A stretch of DNA of 64,000 nucleotides from Limimaricola variabilis. Its GTDB lineage: Bacteria; Pseudomonadota; Alphaproteobacteria; Rhodobacterales; Rhodobacteraceae. Made by a program: the position numbers and the translations under genes. The first letter of the stretch is position 1; every line of letters begins with the position of its first letter. The DNA is taken from assembly GCF_014195545.1 (NCBI RefSeq), contig NZ_JACIBX010000007.1:1-64000 (forward strand), read 5' to 3'. Of the stretch, positions 1 through 8,665 are shown piece after piece. Below the pieces are notes generated by a model that was not told the DNA's origin, searched no databases, and was given only the letters and a program-made list of their open reading frames with translations.

Positions 1-27
1 GGTCGTCAGCCAGAAAAGGTTGCTCAT
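1..27 (-). CDS. IS5-family transposase, N-terminal fragment (window edge)
   Basis: Nine codons read MSNLFWLTT from an ATG at base 27 and continue beyond the window. The ATG is preceded, on the minus strand, by GAGGAG at good spacing. The start MSNLFWLT recalls the N-terminus of IS5-family transposases, but nine residues is very little to identify a protein by. An overlapping ATG at base 34 in another frame is less well placed relative to the ribosome binding site. Confidence 0.45.
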
Positions 28-95
28 TGATCATGCTCCTCGGGGAGCCTGAATCACGCAGCCTCATCAAGATCAATGGGTCCTGAGCCTAGGTG
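1..95 (-). mobile_element. End of an IS5-family-like insertion sequence (partial, runs off the left edge)
   Basis: The left edge carries the first codons of a transposase on the minus strand with a GAGGAG ribosome binding site about 8 bases upstream. From memory, the peptide start MSNLFWLT is typical of IS5-family transposases of Rhodobacterales and related bacteria. Bases about 60-95, which include GGGTCCTGAGCC, probably hold the terminal inverted repeat. The exact end and any target duplication cannot be fixed, because the other end lies outside the window. The right limit given here is approximate. Confidence 0.45.
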
Positions 96-247
96 CAATG
101 CCACCGAGATGCTCCGGCATTTCGTGCCGGTATGTCCCGTGATCCATGCAGGCAACGCAAGGCGGGAATGACTGGCATCCGGCGGCGGACAGGTCCATCT
201 GAAGCGGGCGGGCAGGATCGCCCGCAGCTGAACCGGAACTGTCGAAA

Positions 248-406
248 ATGCCCCCGAATACCCGTTACGCCCGCCCCACCCAGAGCCAGGTCGATGCCCT
301 GCTGGCCGAAGCCCGCCGGATGCGCGCCGAGGCAATCGCAGGGCTGGTCCGTGGCATGGTCGCGCGGCTGGGCGTGGCCACGGCCGCGCGCCCGCTCGCG
401 GCGTGA
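248..406 (+). CDS. Small basic helical protein (52 aa), unknown function
   Basis: A 52-codon frame starts MPPNTRYARP and ends RPLAA. It is Arg/Ala-rich, with a likely amphipathic helix over residues 12-45 (QSQVDALLAEARRMRAEAI and onward) and no cysteines. Similar short proteins with an MRAEA-type helix are common hypothetical proteins in Rhodobacterales; no function is known to me. The ribosome binding site is weak (GGAA about 9 bases upstream). A hairpin follows 6 bases after the stop, which supports a real, independently terminated gene. It lies between the insertion-sequence end and the convergent oxidoreductase gene. Confidence 0.5.
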   Translation: MPPNTRYARPTQSQVDALLAEARRMRAEAIAGLVRGMVARLGVATAARPLAA

Positions 407-411
407 GCGAC

Positions 412-433
412 GGCGTGGTCGCCTGACCACGCC
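412..433. terminator. Hairpin between convergent genes, possible bidirectional terminator
   Basis: A perfect 9-bp stem (GGCGTGGTC / GACCACGCC) with a GCCT loop lies between the stop of the 52-aa gene and the stop of the convergent oxidoreductase gene. No long T run follows on either strand, so termination efficiency is uncertain. Confidence 0.4.
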
Positions 434-444
434 ACCATGCTCTC

Positions 445-3400
445 TCATCCAAGCTGCGCGCGCAGCGCCTCGACCTGCGGTTTGACGCGCTCGACTGCTT
501 CGGCCTTCACCGGGCCGAAGCCGCGGATCTCCATCGGCGCCAACAGCAGAGCGCGAAGGATATCCGGGTCGGCCTGCGCGGCCGTCTTGGCGCAATCTGC
601 CATCACGCCCTCGAACCAGCCGATCAGCGCGCGCTCCATTCGCCGTTCGGCGGTATAGCCGAACGGATCGAGCCGCGTGCCGCGCAGCCGCTTCATCCGG
701 GCAAGCCGGTTGAAGACGGGTCCGATCCACGGCCCGAAGCCTCGCTTGCGCGGCCTCCCGCGGGAATCGCGCCCCAAGGGGAGCAGCGGCGGTGCGAGGT
801 GGTGGGTGACGGTGAAGTTTCCGTCGAACTCCTTGCGCAGCTTGTCCGCGAAGCCGGATTCGACGTGCAGCCGTGCCACCTCGTACTCGTCCTTGTAGGA
901 CATCAGTTTAAACAGCGACCGCGCGGCGAGGCCGGTCAGCTCGTTGGCATGTGCCTCGGGCAAAGCGGCGCGGAAGCTGGCGAGCTTCTCGCGGTAACGT
1001 GCCGCCCAGTCCGCGTCCTGATAGGCTTCGAGGAAGTCGGCCCGGCGCGCGATCAGTTGCTCGACCGTCTCCTCGGCCCGCTCGCTGCGGCCGAGCGCGT
1101 CGGGACGAGCAGCCATCAGCCGGCCACTGGCCAGCGCCGCGCGGTTCTTCTCGACCGAGACGCCGTTCAGCTCGATCGCCTGTTCCAGCGCGGCGAGGCT
1201 GACGGGCACCAAACCGCGCTGCCAGGCATGCCCGAGCATCATCACGTTGGAGTAGACGGCATCGCCCAGGAGCGCCTCGGCGGCGGCATTGGCGTCAAAG
1301 GCGTCGAGCCCCTCGGCCCCGACCGCCTGGGCGATCGCCGCTTCCCGGGCATCCACCTTCAGGTCGGCGTCGCGATGCAGCACGAGATCGCCGGTGGGCA
1401 TTTCGGCACGGTTGAGCACGACCCGCGTGCCGGGGCGGTAGCAGACGCTCGCCTTGGGCGAGGAGGATGCGACGATGTCGCAGGCGATCACCGCGTCGGC
1501 GCTGCCCTGCTCGATGCGGACCTGGCTGATCTCGTCTGGGCTGCGGGCGAGGCGGATATAGGACAGCACCGTGCCGAACTTCTGCGCGAAGCCGGTGAAG
1601 TCGAGCACGCTCGCGCCCTTGCCCTCCAGATGCGCCGCCATGGTGATCAGCGCGCCGACCGTGACCACGCCCGTGCCACCCACGCCCGACACCAGCAGGT
1701 CGTAGGGCCGCGACAGGGTGGGGAGGTCCGGCAACGGCAGTTCGCGGGCGGTCTCGATCACGTCAAGGCCCGCACCTCCACGCTTGCGGCGCGTCGCGCC
1801 CTCGACGGTGACGAAGCTCGGGCAGAAGCCTTCGAGGCAGGAGAAATCCTTGTTGCAGCTCGACAGGTTGATCTTCCGCTTGCGGCCGAACTCGGTCTCC
1901 AGCGGCTCGACGCTCAGGCAGTTCGACGCGACCGAGCAGTCGCCACAGCCTTCGCAGACCAGCTCGTTGATCACGGCAAAGCGCTTGGGGTCCTCCATGG
2001 TGCCGCGCTTGCGGCGGCGGCGCTTCTCGGTGGCGCAGGTTTGCTCGTAGATCAGCACGGTGACGCCAGGGATCTCGCGCAGTTCGCGCTGGATCCGGTC
2101 GAGATGGCGGCGGTGGTCGATGGTCGTGCCCTTGGGAAAATCCGCGTGATCGAATTTCAGCGGGTCGTCCGAGACCAGCGCGATCCGCTCCACCCCTTCG
2201 GCCCGGCAGGACTGGGCGATGCCCTGCACGCTGACGGGGCCATCCACCGGCTGGCCGCCGGTCATGGCGACGGCGTCGTTGTAGAGGATCTTGTAGGTGA
2301 TGTTGGTTCCCGCCGCGACCGCCTGCCGGATCGCGAGGCTGCCGGAATGGTACCAGGTGCCTTCGCCGAGGTTCTGAAAGATGTGGCGGTTGCCGTTGAA
2401 CTTCGACGCGGTGACCCAAGGCACGCCTTCGCCGCCCATCTGCGCATAGCCCAGCGTTTCGCGGTCCATCCAAGAGGCCATGACGTGGCAGCCGATGCCC
2501 GAATTCGCCTGGCTGCCCTCAGGCAGCTTCGTCGAAGTGTTGTGCGGGCAGCCCGAGCAGAAATAGGGCGTGCGCGTCGCGCCGGGGATCGACAGCACCG
2601 GTGGCGGCGTCTCGGTCAGCGCGCGGGCGCGGGCCGGAAAGCCTTCTTCGGGGAACATCTTGTCGAGCCGCCGCGCCAGCACCGGCAGGAGCACCTTGGG
2701 GGACAGCTCCCCGGTCCAGGGGAGGAGTGGATTGCCCGGCCCGTCGAACTTGCCGACCATGCGGGCGGGCTTGTGGCCGGGCCAGTCGTAGAAATATTCC
2801 TTGAGCTGGCTCTCGATGATGCCACGCTTCTCCTCGACGACCAGCACCTCCTGCTTTTCCTGCACGAAGTCGAGCGCCGCGCGGCGGGCCAGCGGCCAGA
2901 CCATGCCGACCTTGTAGATGTCGATCCCGAGGCGGCGGCACTCGGCCTCGTCGAGGCCCAGGAGGCGCAGCGCCTCCATCAGGTCGAGATGGCCCTTGCC
3001 GGTGGTGACGATGCCGAAGCGGGCGTCGGGGATGTCGTAGATCGCGTGGTCGATCGGGTTGGCCTCGGCAAAGGCCTGCACTGCGGCCAGCTTGTGCTGC
3101 ATCCGCGCTTCGATCTCGGGGCTGGGCAGGTCCGACAGCCGGACATGCAACCCGCCCGGCGGCGCGGTGAAGTCGGGCTGCACGAACTCGCGGGGCGGCA
3201 GCAGCTCGACCGAACGGCCGCTCTCCACCGTCTCGGACACTGCCTTGAAGCCGACCCAAATGCCGGAAAAGCGCGACAGCGCGAAGCCCCATTCGCCGAA
3301 GGGAAGGTATTCGCCGACCGAGGCCGGGTTCAGCACCGGCATGAACCACGCCATGAAGGCGACGTCGGACTGGTGCGACATCGAGGAGGAGACGCAGCCA

Positions 3401-3858
3401 TGGTCGTCGCCTGCGACGACCAGCACGCCGCCCTTGGGCGAGGAGCCATAGGCGTTGCCATGCTTGAGCGCGTCGCCCGAACGGTCGACGCCCGGCCCCT
3501 TGCCGTACCACATGGAGAACACGCCATCGACCTCGCGCCTGGGGTCGAGCGCGACCTGCTGGGCGCCGAGCACGGCAGTCGCGCCCAGATCCTCGTTCAC
3601 GGCGGGAAGGAACTCGATCCGATGCGCTTCGAGCTGCGCCTTGCCGCGCCACATCTCGAGGTCGAGCGCGCCCAGCGGAGAGCCGCGATAGCCCGAGACG
3701 AAGCCCGCGGTGTTCAGCCCCGCCTCGTGGTCGCGCCGCGCCTGGTCAAGCATCACCCGAACCAGGGCCTGCGTGCCGGTCAGGAAAACGCGCCCCTCGG
3801 TGCGGTCATAGCGGTCCGACAGACGGTAGCTGCGGAAGCGGTGCGATTGATCGGTCAT
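445..3858 (-). CDS. Indolepyruvate ferredoxin oxidoreductase, fused alpha-gamma form
   Basis: Thiamine-diphosphate and Fe-S enzyme that oxidatively decarboxylates aryl-2-oxoacids such as indolepyruvate or phenylpyruvate to arylacetyl-CoA, reducing ferredoxin. The protein is 1137 aa, the size of the single-chain alphaproteobacterial form that fuses the archaeal IorA- and IorB-like parts. Visible landmarks are GYRGSPLGALD near residue 57 (substrate/TPP domain), FCSGCPHN near 440, GGEGVPW near 490, a Cys cluster beginning CEGCGDC near 636 for the 4Fe-4S centres, and GVGGTG near 724 opening the gamma-type domain. The start at 3858 (MTDQSHRF) is chosen over an in-frame upstream ATG because GGGAGGA lies correctly before it. 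The Lrp-type gene diverges 129 bases away and probably regulates it. Its position next to the paa genes suggests it feeds arylacetyl-CoA into that pathway; this is inference. Confidence 0.95.
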   Translation of the reverse strand: MTDQSHRFRSYRLSDRYDRTEGRVFLTGTQALVRVMLDQARRDHEAGLNTAGFVSGYRGSPLGALDLEMWRGKAQLEAHRIEFLPAVNEDLGATAVLGAQQVALDPRREVDGVFSMWYGKGPGVDRSGDALKHGNAYGSSPKGGVLVVAGDDHGCVSSSMSHQSDVAFMAWFMPVLNPASVGEYLPFGEWGFALSRFSGIWVGFKAVSETVESGRSVELLPPREFVQPDFTAPPGGLHVRLSDLPSPEIEARMQHKLAAVQAFAEANPIDHAIYDIPDARFGIVTTGKGHLDLMEALRLLGLDEAECRRLGIDIYKVGMVWPLARRAALDFVQEKQEVLVVEEKRGIIESQLKEYFYDWPGHKPARMVGKFDGPGNPLLPWTGELSPKVLLPVLARRLDKMFPEEGFPARARALTETPPPVLSIPGATRTPYFCSGCPHNTSTKLPEGSQANSGIGCHVMASWMDRETLGYAQMGGEGVPWVTASKFNGNRHIFQNLGEGTWYHSGSLAIRQAVAAGTNITYKILYNDAVAMTGGQPVDGPVSVQGIAQSCRAEGVERIALVSDDPLKFDHADFPKGTTIDHRRHLDRIQRELREIPGVTVLIYEQTCATEKRRRRKRGTMEDPKRFAVINELVCEGCGDCSVASNCLSVEPLETEFGRKRKINLSSCNKDFSCLEGFCPSFVTVEGATRRKRGGAGLDVIETARELPLPDLPTLSRPYDLLVSGVGGTGVVTVGALITMAAHLEGKGASVLDFTGFAQKFGTVLSYIRLARSPDEISQVRIEQGSADAVIACDIVASSSPKASVCYRPGTRVVLNRAEMPTGDLVLHRDADLKVDAREAAIAQAVGAEGLDAFDANAAAEALLGDAVYSNVMMLGHAWQRGLVPVSLAALEQAIELNGVSVEKNRAALASGRLMAARPDALGRSERAEETVEQLIARRADFLEAYQDADWAARYREKLASFRAALPEAHANELTGLAARSLFKLMSYKDEYEVARLHVESGFADKLRKEFDGNFTVTHHLAPPLLPLGRDSRGRPRKRGFGPWIGPVFNRLARMKRLRGTRLDPFGYTAERRMERALIGWFEGVMADCAKTAAQADPDILRALLLAPMEIRGFGPVKAEAVERVKPQVEALRAQLG

Positions 3859-3987
3859 GGCGGAGTCCTCCCTGACTCTGGCTCGTTTCACTCTGGACCC
3901 GACGGTCTGGATATTGCTTTCAGTTTCGCGCGATCAGCGGTAGTTTGCGGAATGCCGTTTCAGACGGACGCCTGATTTCGGAATGAC

Positions 3988-4452
3988 ATGGTCGCATCTC
4001 TCCAGCCTGCCGACATCCGCATCCTCGCCGCTCTTCAGGAGGACGGCCGTCTGTCGAACGCCGATCTGGCCGAGAAGGTCGGCATGTCGGCCTCGTCCTG
4101 CTGGCGGCGGGTGCGGGCTCTCGAAGAGGCGGGCGCGATCGAGCGACCGGGGGTCCGGCTCAACCCCGAAGCCTGCGGCCTGACTTTCCAGGCGATCGTG
4201 CATGTCAGCCTCGTGCGCCACGAAATGCGGCCCGTCGAGGATTTCATTCGCGCGGTGCGGGCCCGGTCCGAGGTACAGGAATGCTATGCCACCACGGGGC
4301 AGGCGGATTACCACTTGCGGGTGCTGTGCCGCGACCTTGCCGCCTACAACGCCTTTCTCGAGGAATTCCTGTTTCGCCAGCCCGCGGTGGCCAGCGCGCA
4401 GACCAACATGGTGCTGCGCGCCGTCAAGACGCGGGGCGTGCTGCCGCTCTAG
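3988..4452 (+). CDS. Lrp/AsnC-family transcriptional regulator
   Basis: A 154-aa protein with an N-terminal AsnC-type helix-turn-helix (residues about 6-60; LSNADLAEKVGMSASSCWRR) and a C-terminal RAM/AsnC ligand-binding domain (about 70-145). The size is normal for the family. It is transcribed divergently from the indolepyruvate oxidoreductase gene, the usual layout for an Lrp-type regulator and its target. An aromatic amino acid or 2-oxoacid is therefore a likely effector, by inference only. Its TAG stop overlaps the stop of convergent paaY by 4 bases. The ribosome binding site is GGAA 5 bases before the ATG. Confidence 0.92.
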   Translation: MVASLQPADIRILAALQEDGRLSNADLAEKVGMSASSCWRRVRALEEAGAIERPGVRLNPEACGLTFQAIVHVSLVRHEMRPVEDFIRAVRARSEVQECYATTGQADYHLRVLCRDLAAYNAFLEEFLFRQPAVASAQTNMVLRAVKTRGVLPL

Positions 4453-5057
4453 CGGGTCGGCGTGGCGAGGTATTTTGGATCATAGGCCGGCGCCTCGATC
4501 CGGCGGCGGCCTTCCTCGGCGCGGGGCAGGGGATCGCAAGGCACCAGCTTGTCCCGGGCTTCGGCGGCGAGGCGGGTGTAGATCGCCGTGCCCTGGCTCT
4601 TCCACGCCACCTCGTCCTCGGTGAGTTCCCGGATCACCTTGGCGGGCATGCCCACCACCATCGAGCGCGGTGGGATCTGCATCCCGGCCTTCACGAAGGC
4701 CAGCGCGGCGACGATGCTCTCGGCCCCGATCACCACGTCGTCCATGATCACCGCGTTCATGCCGACCATGGCGTTCTCGCCTACCCGGCAGCCATGCAGC
4801 ACCGCGCCATGGCCGACATGGCCGCGTTCCTCGATCACCACGTCCTTGTTCGGAAAGGCGTGCATGACGCAGGTTTCCTGCAGGTTGGCGTTGGCGCCGA
4901 CGATGACGCGGCCGAAATCGCCGCGCAGGATCGCGCCGGGGCCGACATAGGCGCCGGGCCCGATAAGGGCATCGCCGATCAGGACGGCTTCGGGGTGAAC
5001 GAAGGCGGTCGGGTCGACCACCGGGACCACCCCGTCATAAGCATAGACACGGGCCAT
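4449..5057 (-). CDS. paaY: Phenylacetate degradation protein PaaY (hexapeptide-repeat thioesterase/carbonic anhydrase-like)
   Basis: A 202-aa left-handed beta-helix protein of the gamma-carbonic anhydrase-like family, with repeated I/V-G-x-x hexapeptides from about residue 12 to 130 (LIGDALIGPGAYVGPGAILR and following turns). In the Paa pathway, PaaY is a thioesterase that relieves CoA trapping in dead-end products. It is the last gene of the paaABCDEZY unit, coupled to paaZ by a TGATG overlap. The length matches the E. coli protein (about 196 aa). Its stop overlaps that of the convergent Lrp-type gene. Confidence 0.93.
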   Translation of the reverse strand: MARVYAYDGVVPVVDPTAFVHPEAVLIGDALIGPGAYVGPGAILRGDFGRVIVGANANLQETCVMHAFPNKDVVIEERGHVGHGAVLHGCRVGENAMVGMNAVIMDDVVIGAESIVAALAFVKAGMQIPPRSMVVGMPAKVIRELTEDEVAWKSQGTAIYTRLAAEARDKLVPCDPLPRAEEGRRRIEAPAYDPKYLATPTR

Positions 5058-7102
5058 CAGAGGTCCCGCTGCTCTTTGGCGACCAGCGTCAGCACGTCGT
5101 ATTGCGCCACCACCTCGGCATCGTCGCGCAGCACGGTGCAGTCCCAGCGGACCTCGCCGTAATCATCCGTCTCGCGCGGATTGATTTGCTTGGCGGTAAG
5201 CTGGACGCGCAGGCTGTCTCCCGCGTTCACCGGGGTCATGAAGCGCAGATTGTCGACGCCGTAATTGGCGAGCACCGGCCCCTCGTCGGGCTGCACGAAG
5301 AGACCGGCGGCGAAGGAGACGATCAGATAGCCATGCGCGACGCGGCCCTCGAAGAACGGGTTCCGCTTGGCGGCGGCTTCGTCCATGTGGGCGTAGAAGG
5401 TGTCGCCGGTGAAGTTGGCGAAGTGCTCGATGTCCTCGACCGTCACCTTGCGGGCGGGCGTGACGACGGTGTCGCCGATCTCCAACTCCGCCAGCGACTT
5501 GCGGAACGGGTGCACTTCGGTCTCGCGGCGAGTGGCGCCCGGCATCCATTGGCCAATGACGGCGGTGAGCTGGTCCGGCGTGCCCTGAAGCGCGGTGCGC
5601 TGCATGAAGTGCTTCACGGCGCGCATGCCGCCCAACTCCTCGCCGCCGCCCGCGCGACCCGGCCCGCCATGCACCATCTGGGGCAGGGGGGAGCCGTGAC
5701 CGGTCGAGGTCTTGGCCGAGAGGCGGTTGCCGAACAGCACCCGGCCATGCAGCTTGGCGATGCCGCGACCCAGCGTCTTCGCGACTTCGGTATCGTCGGT
5801 GAAGACCGAGGCGACCAGCGAGCCCGCGCCGCGATTGGCGATCTCAATCGCCTCGTCCAGCGTGTCATAGGGCATCAGCGTGCAGACCGGGCCGAAGGCT
5901 TCGATCTCGTGCGGGGCCTTGGCGGTCAGGGGGGTGTCGCAGACCAGAACGCAGGGCGCGACGAAGGCGCCCTTCTCGGGTACCGAACCCGGGGCGATGG
6001 CGATGCGTGCCTCGGCACCGATCGCATCAATCGCGCGGCGCACTTCTTCGACCTGATCGGTCGAGGCCAGAGCGCCCATGCGGGTGGCGGCGTCATCGGG
6101 ATGGCCGATCACCGTCTTCTCGATCCGCGCCCGTAGCGCCTCGACCGCCGGTTCGACCAGCGCGCGCGGCAGGATGGCGCGACGGATCGCGGTGCATTTC
6201 TGACCCGCCTTGGCGGTCATCTCGCGATGCACTTCCTTGACGAACAGATCGAACTCCGGGCTTTCGGGTGTGGCATCTTGACCAAGGATGCAGGCGTTGA
6301 GGCTGTCGGCCTCGGCGGTGAAGCGCACAGCGTTCTCGATGATCGCCGGCGTGTTGCGCAGCTTGCGCGCGGTCGCGGCCGAGCCGGTGAAGGTCACCAC
6401 GTCCTGACAGGTGACGCGGTCCAGAAGGTCGCCGGTGCGACCGCAGATCAGTTGCAGCGCGCCCTCGGGCAGCTCACCGGTTTCCAGTATCAGCCGCACA
6501 CAGGCTTCAGTCAGATAGGCGGTCTGGCTCGCGGGCTTCACGATGGCGGGCATGCCGGCGAGCCATGTCGGCGCGAGCTTTTCCAGCATCCCCCAGACCG
6601 GGAAGTTGAAGGCGTTGATGTGGATCGCCACGCCTTCCAGCGGCATCAGGATGTGCTGGCCGATGAAGCTGCCATCCTTGGATAGGATCTCCGGCGCGCC
6701 ATCCGGGATGACTTGCGCGTTGGGCAATTCGCGGCGGCCCTTGGAGGCGTAGGAGAGCATCGTGCCGATGCCGCCCTCGATATCGATCCAGCTGTCGGAA
6801 CGGGTCGCGCCCGTGGCGGTGGAGATCGCGTAGAGTTCCTCCTTGCGCTCCATCAGCGCCAGACCGATCCGCTTCATCATCATCGCGCGCTGATGCGTGG
6901 TCATCTCGCGCAGGGCCGGGCCGCCTTTTTCGCGGCCATGGCGCAGCATCTCCTCCATGTCGATGCCGGTGGCGTCGACCCGGGCGACCGGGTCACCGGT
7001 CGCGGCATCGGCCACGACCTGGCCCTCGCCAGTGCCGGCCTGCCAGCGGCCAGCGACATAGGACTCGAGGCGGCGCGGTTCGGTGGGAATGGCGTCCAGC
7101 AT
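5057..7102 (-). CDS. paaZ: PaaZ, bifunctional oxepin-CoA hydrolase / semialdehyde dehydrogenase
   Basis: A 681-aa protein, the same length as E. coli PaaZ. The N-terminal aldehyde dehydrogenase domain (about 1-520) carries the catalytic Cys in GQKCTA near residue 301. The C-terminal MaoC-type (R)-hydratase domain (about 540-681) carries the motif running from FTGDTFYAHMDEAAAK to HGYL. It opens the oxepin-CoA ring and oxidises the resulting semialdehyde to 3-oxo-5,6-didehydrosuberyl-CoA. The start at 7102 (MLDAIPTEPRR) lies 2 bases after the paaE stop. The open frame extends far upstream, but that part is antisense-free overlap with paaE and paaD, so this start is used. It is translationally coupled to paaY by TGATG. 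Confidence 0.96.
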   Translation of the reverse strand: MLDAIPTEPRRLESYVAGRWQAGTGEGQVVADAATGDPVARVDATGIDMEEMLRHGREKGGPALREMTTHQRAMMMKRIGLALMERKEELYAISTATGATRSDSWIDIEGGIGTMLSYASKGRRELPNAQVIPDGAPEILSKDGSFIGQHILMPLEGVAIHINAFNFPVWGMLEKLAPTWLAGMPAIVKPASQTAYLTEACVRLILETGELPEGALQLICGRTGDLLDRVTCQDVVTFTGSAATARKLRNTPAIIENAVRFTAEADSLNACILGQDATPESPEFDLFVKEVHREMTAKAGQKCTAIRRAILPRALVEPAVEALRARIEKTVIGHPDDAATRMGALASTDQVEEVRRAIDAIGAEARIAIAPGSVPEKGAFVAPCVLVCDTPLTAKAPHEIEAFGPVCTLMPYDTLDEAIEIANRGAGSLVASVFTDDTEVAKTLGRGIAKLHGRVLFGNRLSAKTSTGHGSPLPQMVHGGPGRAGGGEELGGMRAVKHFMQRTALQGTPDQLTAVIGQWMPGATRRETEVHPFRKSLAELEIGDTVVTPARKVTVEDIEHFANFTGDTFYAHMDEAAAKRNPFFEGRVAHGYLIVSFAAGLFVQPDEGPVLANYGVDNLRFMTPVNAGDSLRVQLTAKQINPRETDDYGEVRWDCTVLRDDAEVVAQYDVLTLVAKEQRDL

Positions 7103-7104
7103 GC

Positions 7105-8175
7105 TCAGTGTCCTTCGTAGTCGATGATGATTTCGTCCGAGAGCGGCAGGCACTGGCAGGTCAGCACCAGCCCGTCCGCCACCTCGTTGTCCTCGAGCGC
7201 GTAGTTCTGCATCATCTCGACCTCGCCGGACTTCACCCGGCCGATGCAGGTCGAGCAGACGCCCGCCTTGCAGGAGAAGGGCGCATCGATGTCGTGCTCG
7301 CGCGCCGCGTCCAGCACCGATTGGCCGGTACGGGGCATCTTGAAGCTGCGCGACACGCCGTCGAGGATCACGGTCGCGCGGACCATGTCGCCGCTCTCGC
7401 GCGCGGCCTGCGCGGCGGCCCGCATCTTGGCGCGCCCGGGCTGGGCGGCGCCGAACAGCTCGAACTTGATCTTCTCCTTCGGCATGCCCGCCTCTTCGAG
7501 CGCGGCCGCCACGTCCTTCATCATCGCCTCGGGGCCGCAGATGAAGGCCATCTCGGCCTTGGGGCTGACCCAGGGGCCGAACAGCGCGCGGCATTTCTCG
7601 GCGTCGATCCGGCCCGAGAACAGCTCGATCTCCTGCGCCTCGCCCGAGAACACGTGCACCACGTTCAACCGGTCGAGATAGCGGTCCTTCAGATCGCCGA
7701 TCTCGCGCTTGAACATCACCGATGACAGCCGCCGGTTGCCGTAGACCAACGTGAAGCGGGCAGCGTGAGAACCTGAGAGGATGCTCTTGGCGATCGACAG
7801 CACCGGGGTGATGCCGGAGCCTGCGGCAAAGCCGAGATAGTGCTTTTCGCCTGCTTCTTCGGGCGCATGAAACCGACCTTGCGGCGGCAGCGCCTCGAGC
7901 GTGTCGCCGACCTTCAGATCGTGCTTGGCAAAACTTGAAAAGGCGCCACCATCGACCTTCTTGATGCCGACCCGCAGCCCCTCCTCGGGAGTGGCGCAGA
8001 TCGAGTAGGAGCGGCGCAGCTCCTCGCCCTCGAATTCGCGGCGAAAGGTAAGATACTGGCCGGGTCGGAAGCGGAACTTCTCGCAGTCGCCCTTGGCGGG
8101 GGCGAGCGAGACCACCACCGCGTCGCGGGTGTCGTGGTCGATGCCGGTGACGGTCAGCGGATAGAACTCTTGCAT
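7105..8175 (-). CDS. paaE: PaaE, NAD(P)H-dependent reductase of phenylacetyl-CoA epoxidase
   Basis: A 356-aa reductase that passes electrons from NAD(P)H through FAD and a plant-type 2Fe-2S centre to the PaaA di-iron site. The FAD-binding motif RRSYSICATPEEGLRVGIKK lies near residues 52-71 and an NAD-binding domain follows. The C-terminal ferredoxin domain (about 265-356) has CKAGVCSTC near 300 and the fourth Cys in LTCQC near 340. The start at 8175 (MQEFYPLTVT) overlaps the paaD stop as TGATG. Domain order and length match E. coli PaaE. Confidence 0.96.
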   Translation of the reverse strand: MQEFYPLTVTGIDHDTRDAVVVSLAPAKGDCEKFRFRPGQYLTFRREFEGEELRRSYSICATPEEGLRVGIKKVDGGAFSSFAKHDLKVGDTLEALPPQGRFHAPEEAGEKHYLGFAAGSGITPVLSIAKSILSGSHAARFTLVYGNRRLSSVMFKREIGDLKDRYLDRLNVVHVFSGEAQEIELFSGRIDAEKCRALFGPWVSPKAEMAFICGPEAMMKDVAAALEEAGMPKEKIKFELFGAAQPGRAKMRAAAQAARESGDMVRATVILDGVSRSFKMPRTGQSVLDAAREHDIDAPFSCKAGVCSTCIGRVKSGEVEMMQNYALEDNEVADGLVLTCQCLPLSDEIIIDYEGH

Positions 8176-8660
8176 CAGATTGCCTTGAAGTAATCGAAGG
8201 GCTCGCGGCAGTCGCGGCAGCGGAACTGCGCCTTGCAGGGGGTGGAGCCGCGCACCGCGATGGCCTCGGTGTTTTCCGAGCCGCAAAGCGGGCAGGCGGC
8301 GCTCTGGGCCGACAACATGCCGGCGCAGTTGGCGGCATTCAGTTGCGGCGGGGCGATACCGTAATCGAGCAGCTTCTGCCGCCCCTCATCGCTGATCCAG
8401 TCTGTCGACCAAGGCGGCGACATCCTGCGCCGCACCTCGACCTTGTCGATGCCACGGTCGCGCAGCGCGGTTTCGATGTCGAGCGCGATCACCAGCGTCG
8501 CGGGGCAGCCGGCATAGGTCGGCGTGACATCGACGACCAAGGTGTCCTCCTCCCAACCGATGTCGCGGACGATGCCGAGATCAACGACCGAGATCGCCGG
8601 GATCTCGGGGTCGGGCACCTCGCCCAGCCAGCCGCGCACGGTGTCGGGATCGGGGCGCAT
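8175..8660 (-). CDS. paaD: PaaD, MIP18-type assembly factor of the phenylacetyl-CoA epoxidase
   Basis: A 161-aa protein. An N-terminal DUF59/MIP18-like domain (about 5-100; VPDPEIPAISVVDLGIVRD and TPTYAGCPA) is followed by a C-terminal zinc-ribbon-like part with CPLCGSE near 128 and CRDC near 151. PaaD is needed for a functional epoxidase and is thought to act in Fe-S or metal-centre maturation. The start at 8660 (MRPDPDTVRGW) follows the paaC stop by 5 bases. Note that the name PaaD is also used for the thioesterase in some nomenclatures; here it is the DUF59 protein. Confidence 0.95.
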   Translation of the reverse strand: MRPDPDTVRGWLGEVPDPEIPAISVVDLGIVRDIGWEEDTLVVDVTPTYAGCPATLVIALDIETALRDRGIDKVEVRRRMSPPWSTDWISDEGRQKLLDYGIAPPQLNAANCAGMLSAQSAACPLCGSENTEAIAVRGSTPCKAQFRCRDCREPFDYFKAI

Positions 8661-8665
8661 CGCGC

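Noticed and set aside
799-3975. A plus-strand open frame of over 1000 codons
   Set aside because: It is antisense to the indolepyruvate oxidoreductase gene, has the Arg/His/Ala-rich composition of a mirrored high-G+C gene and no recognisable domain.
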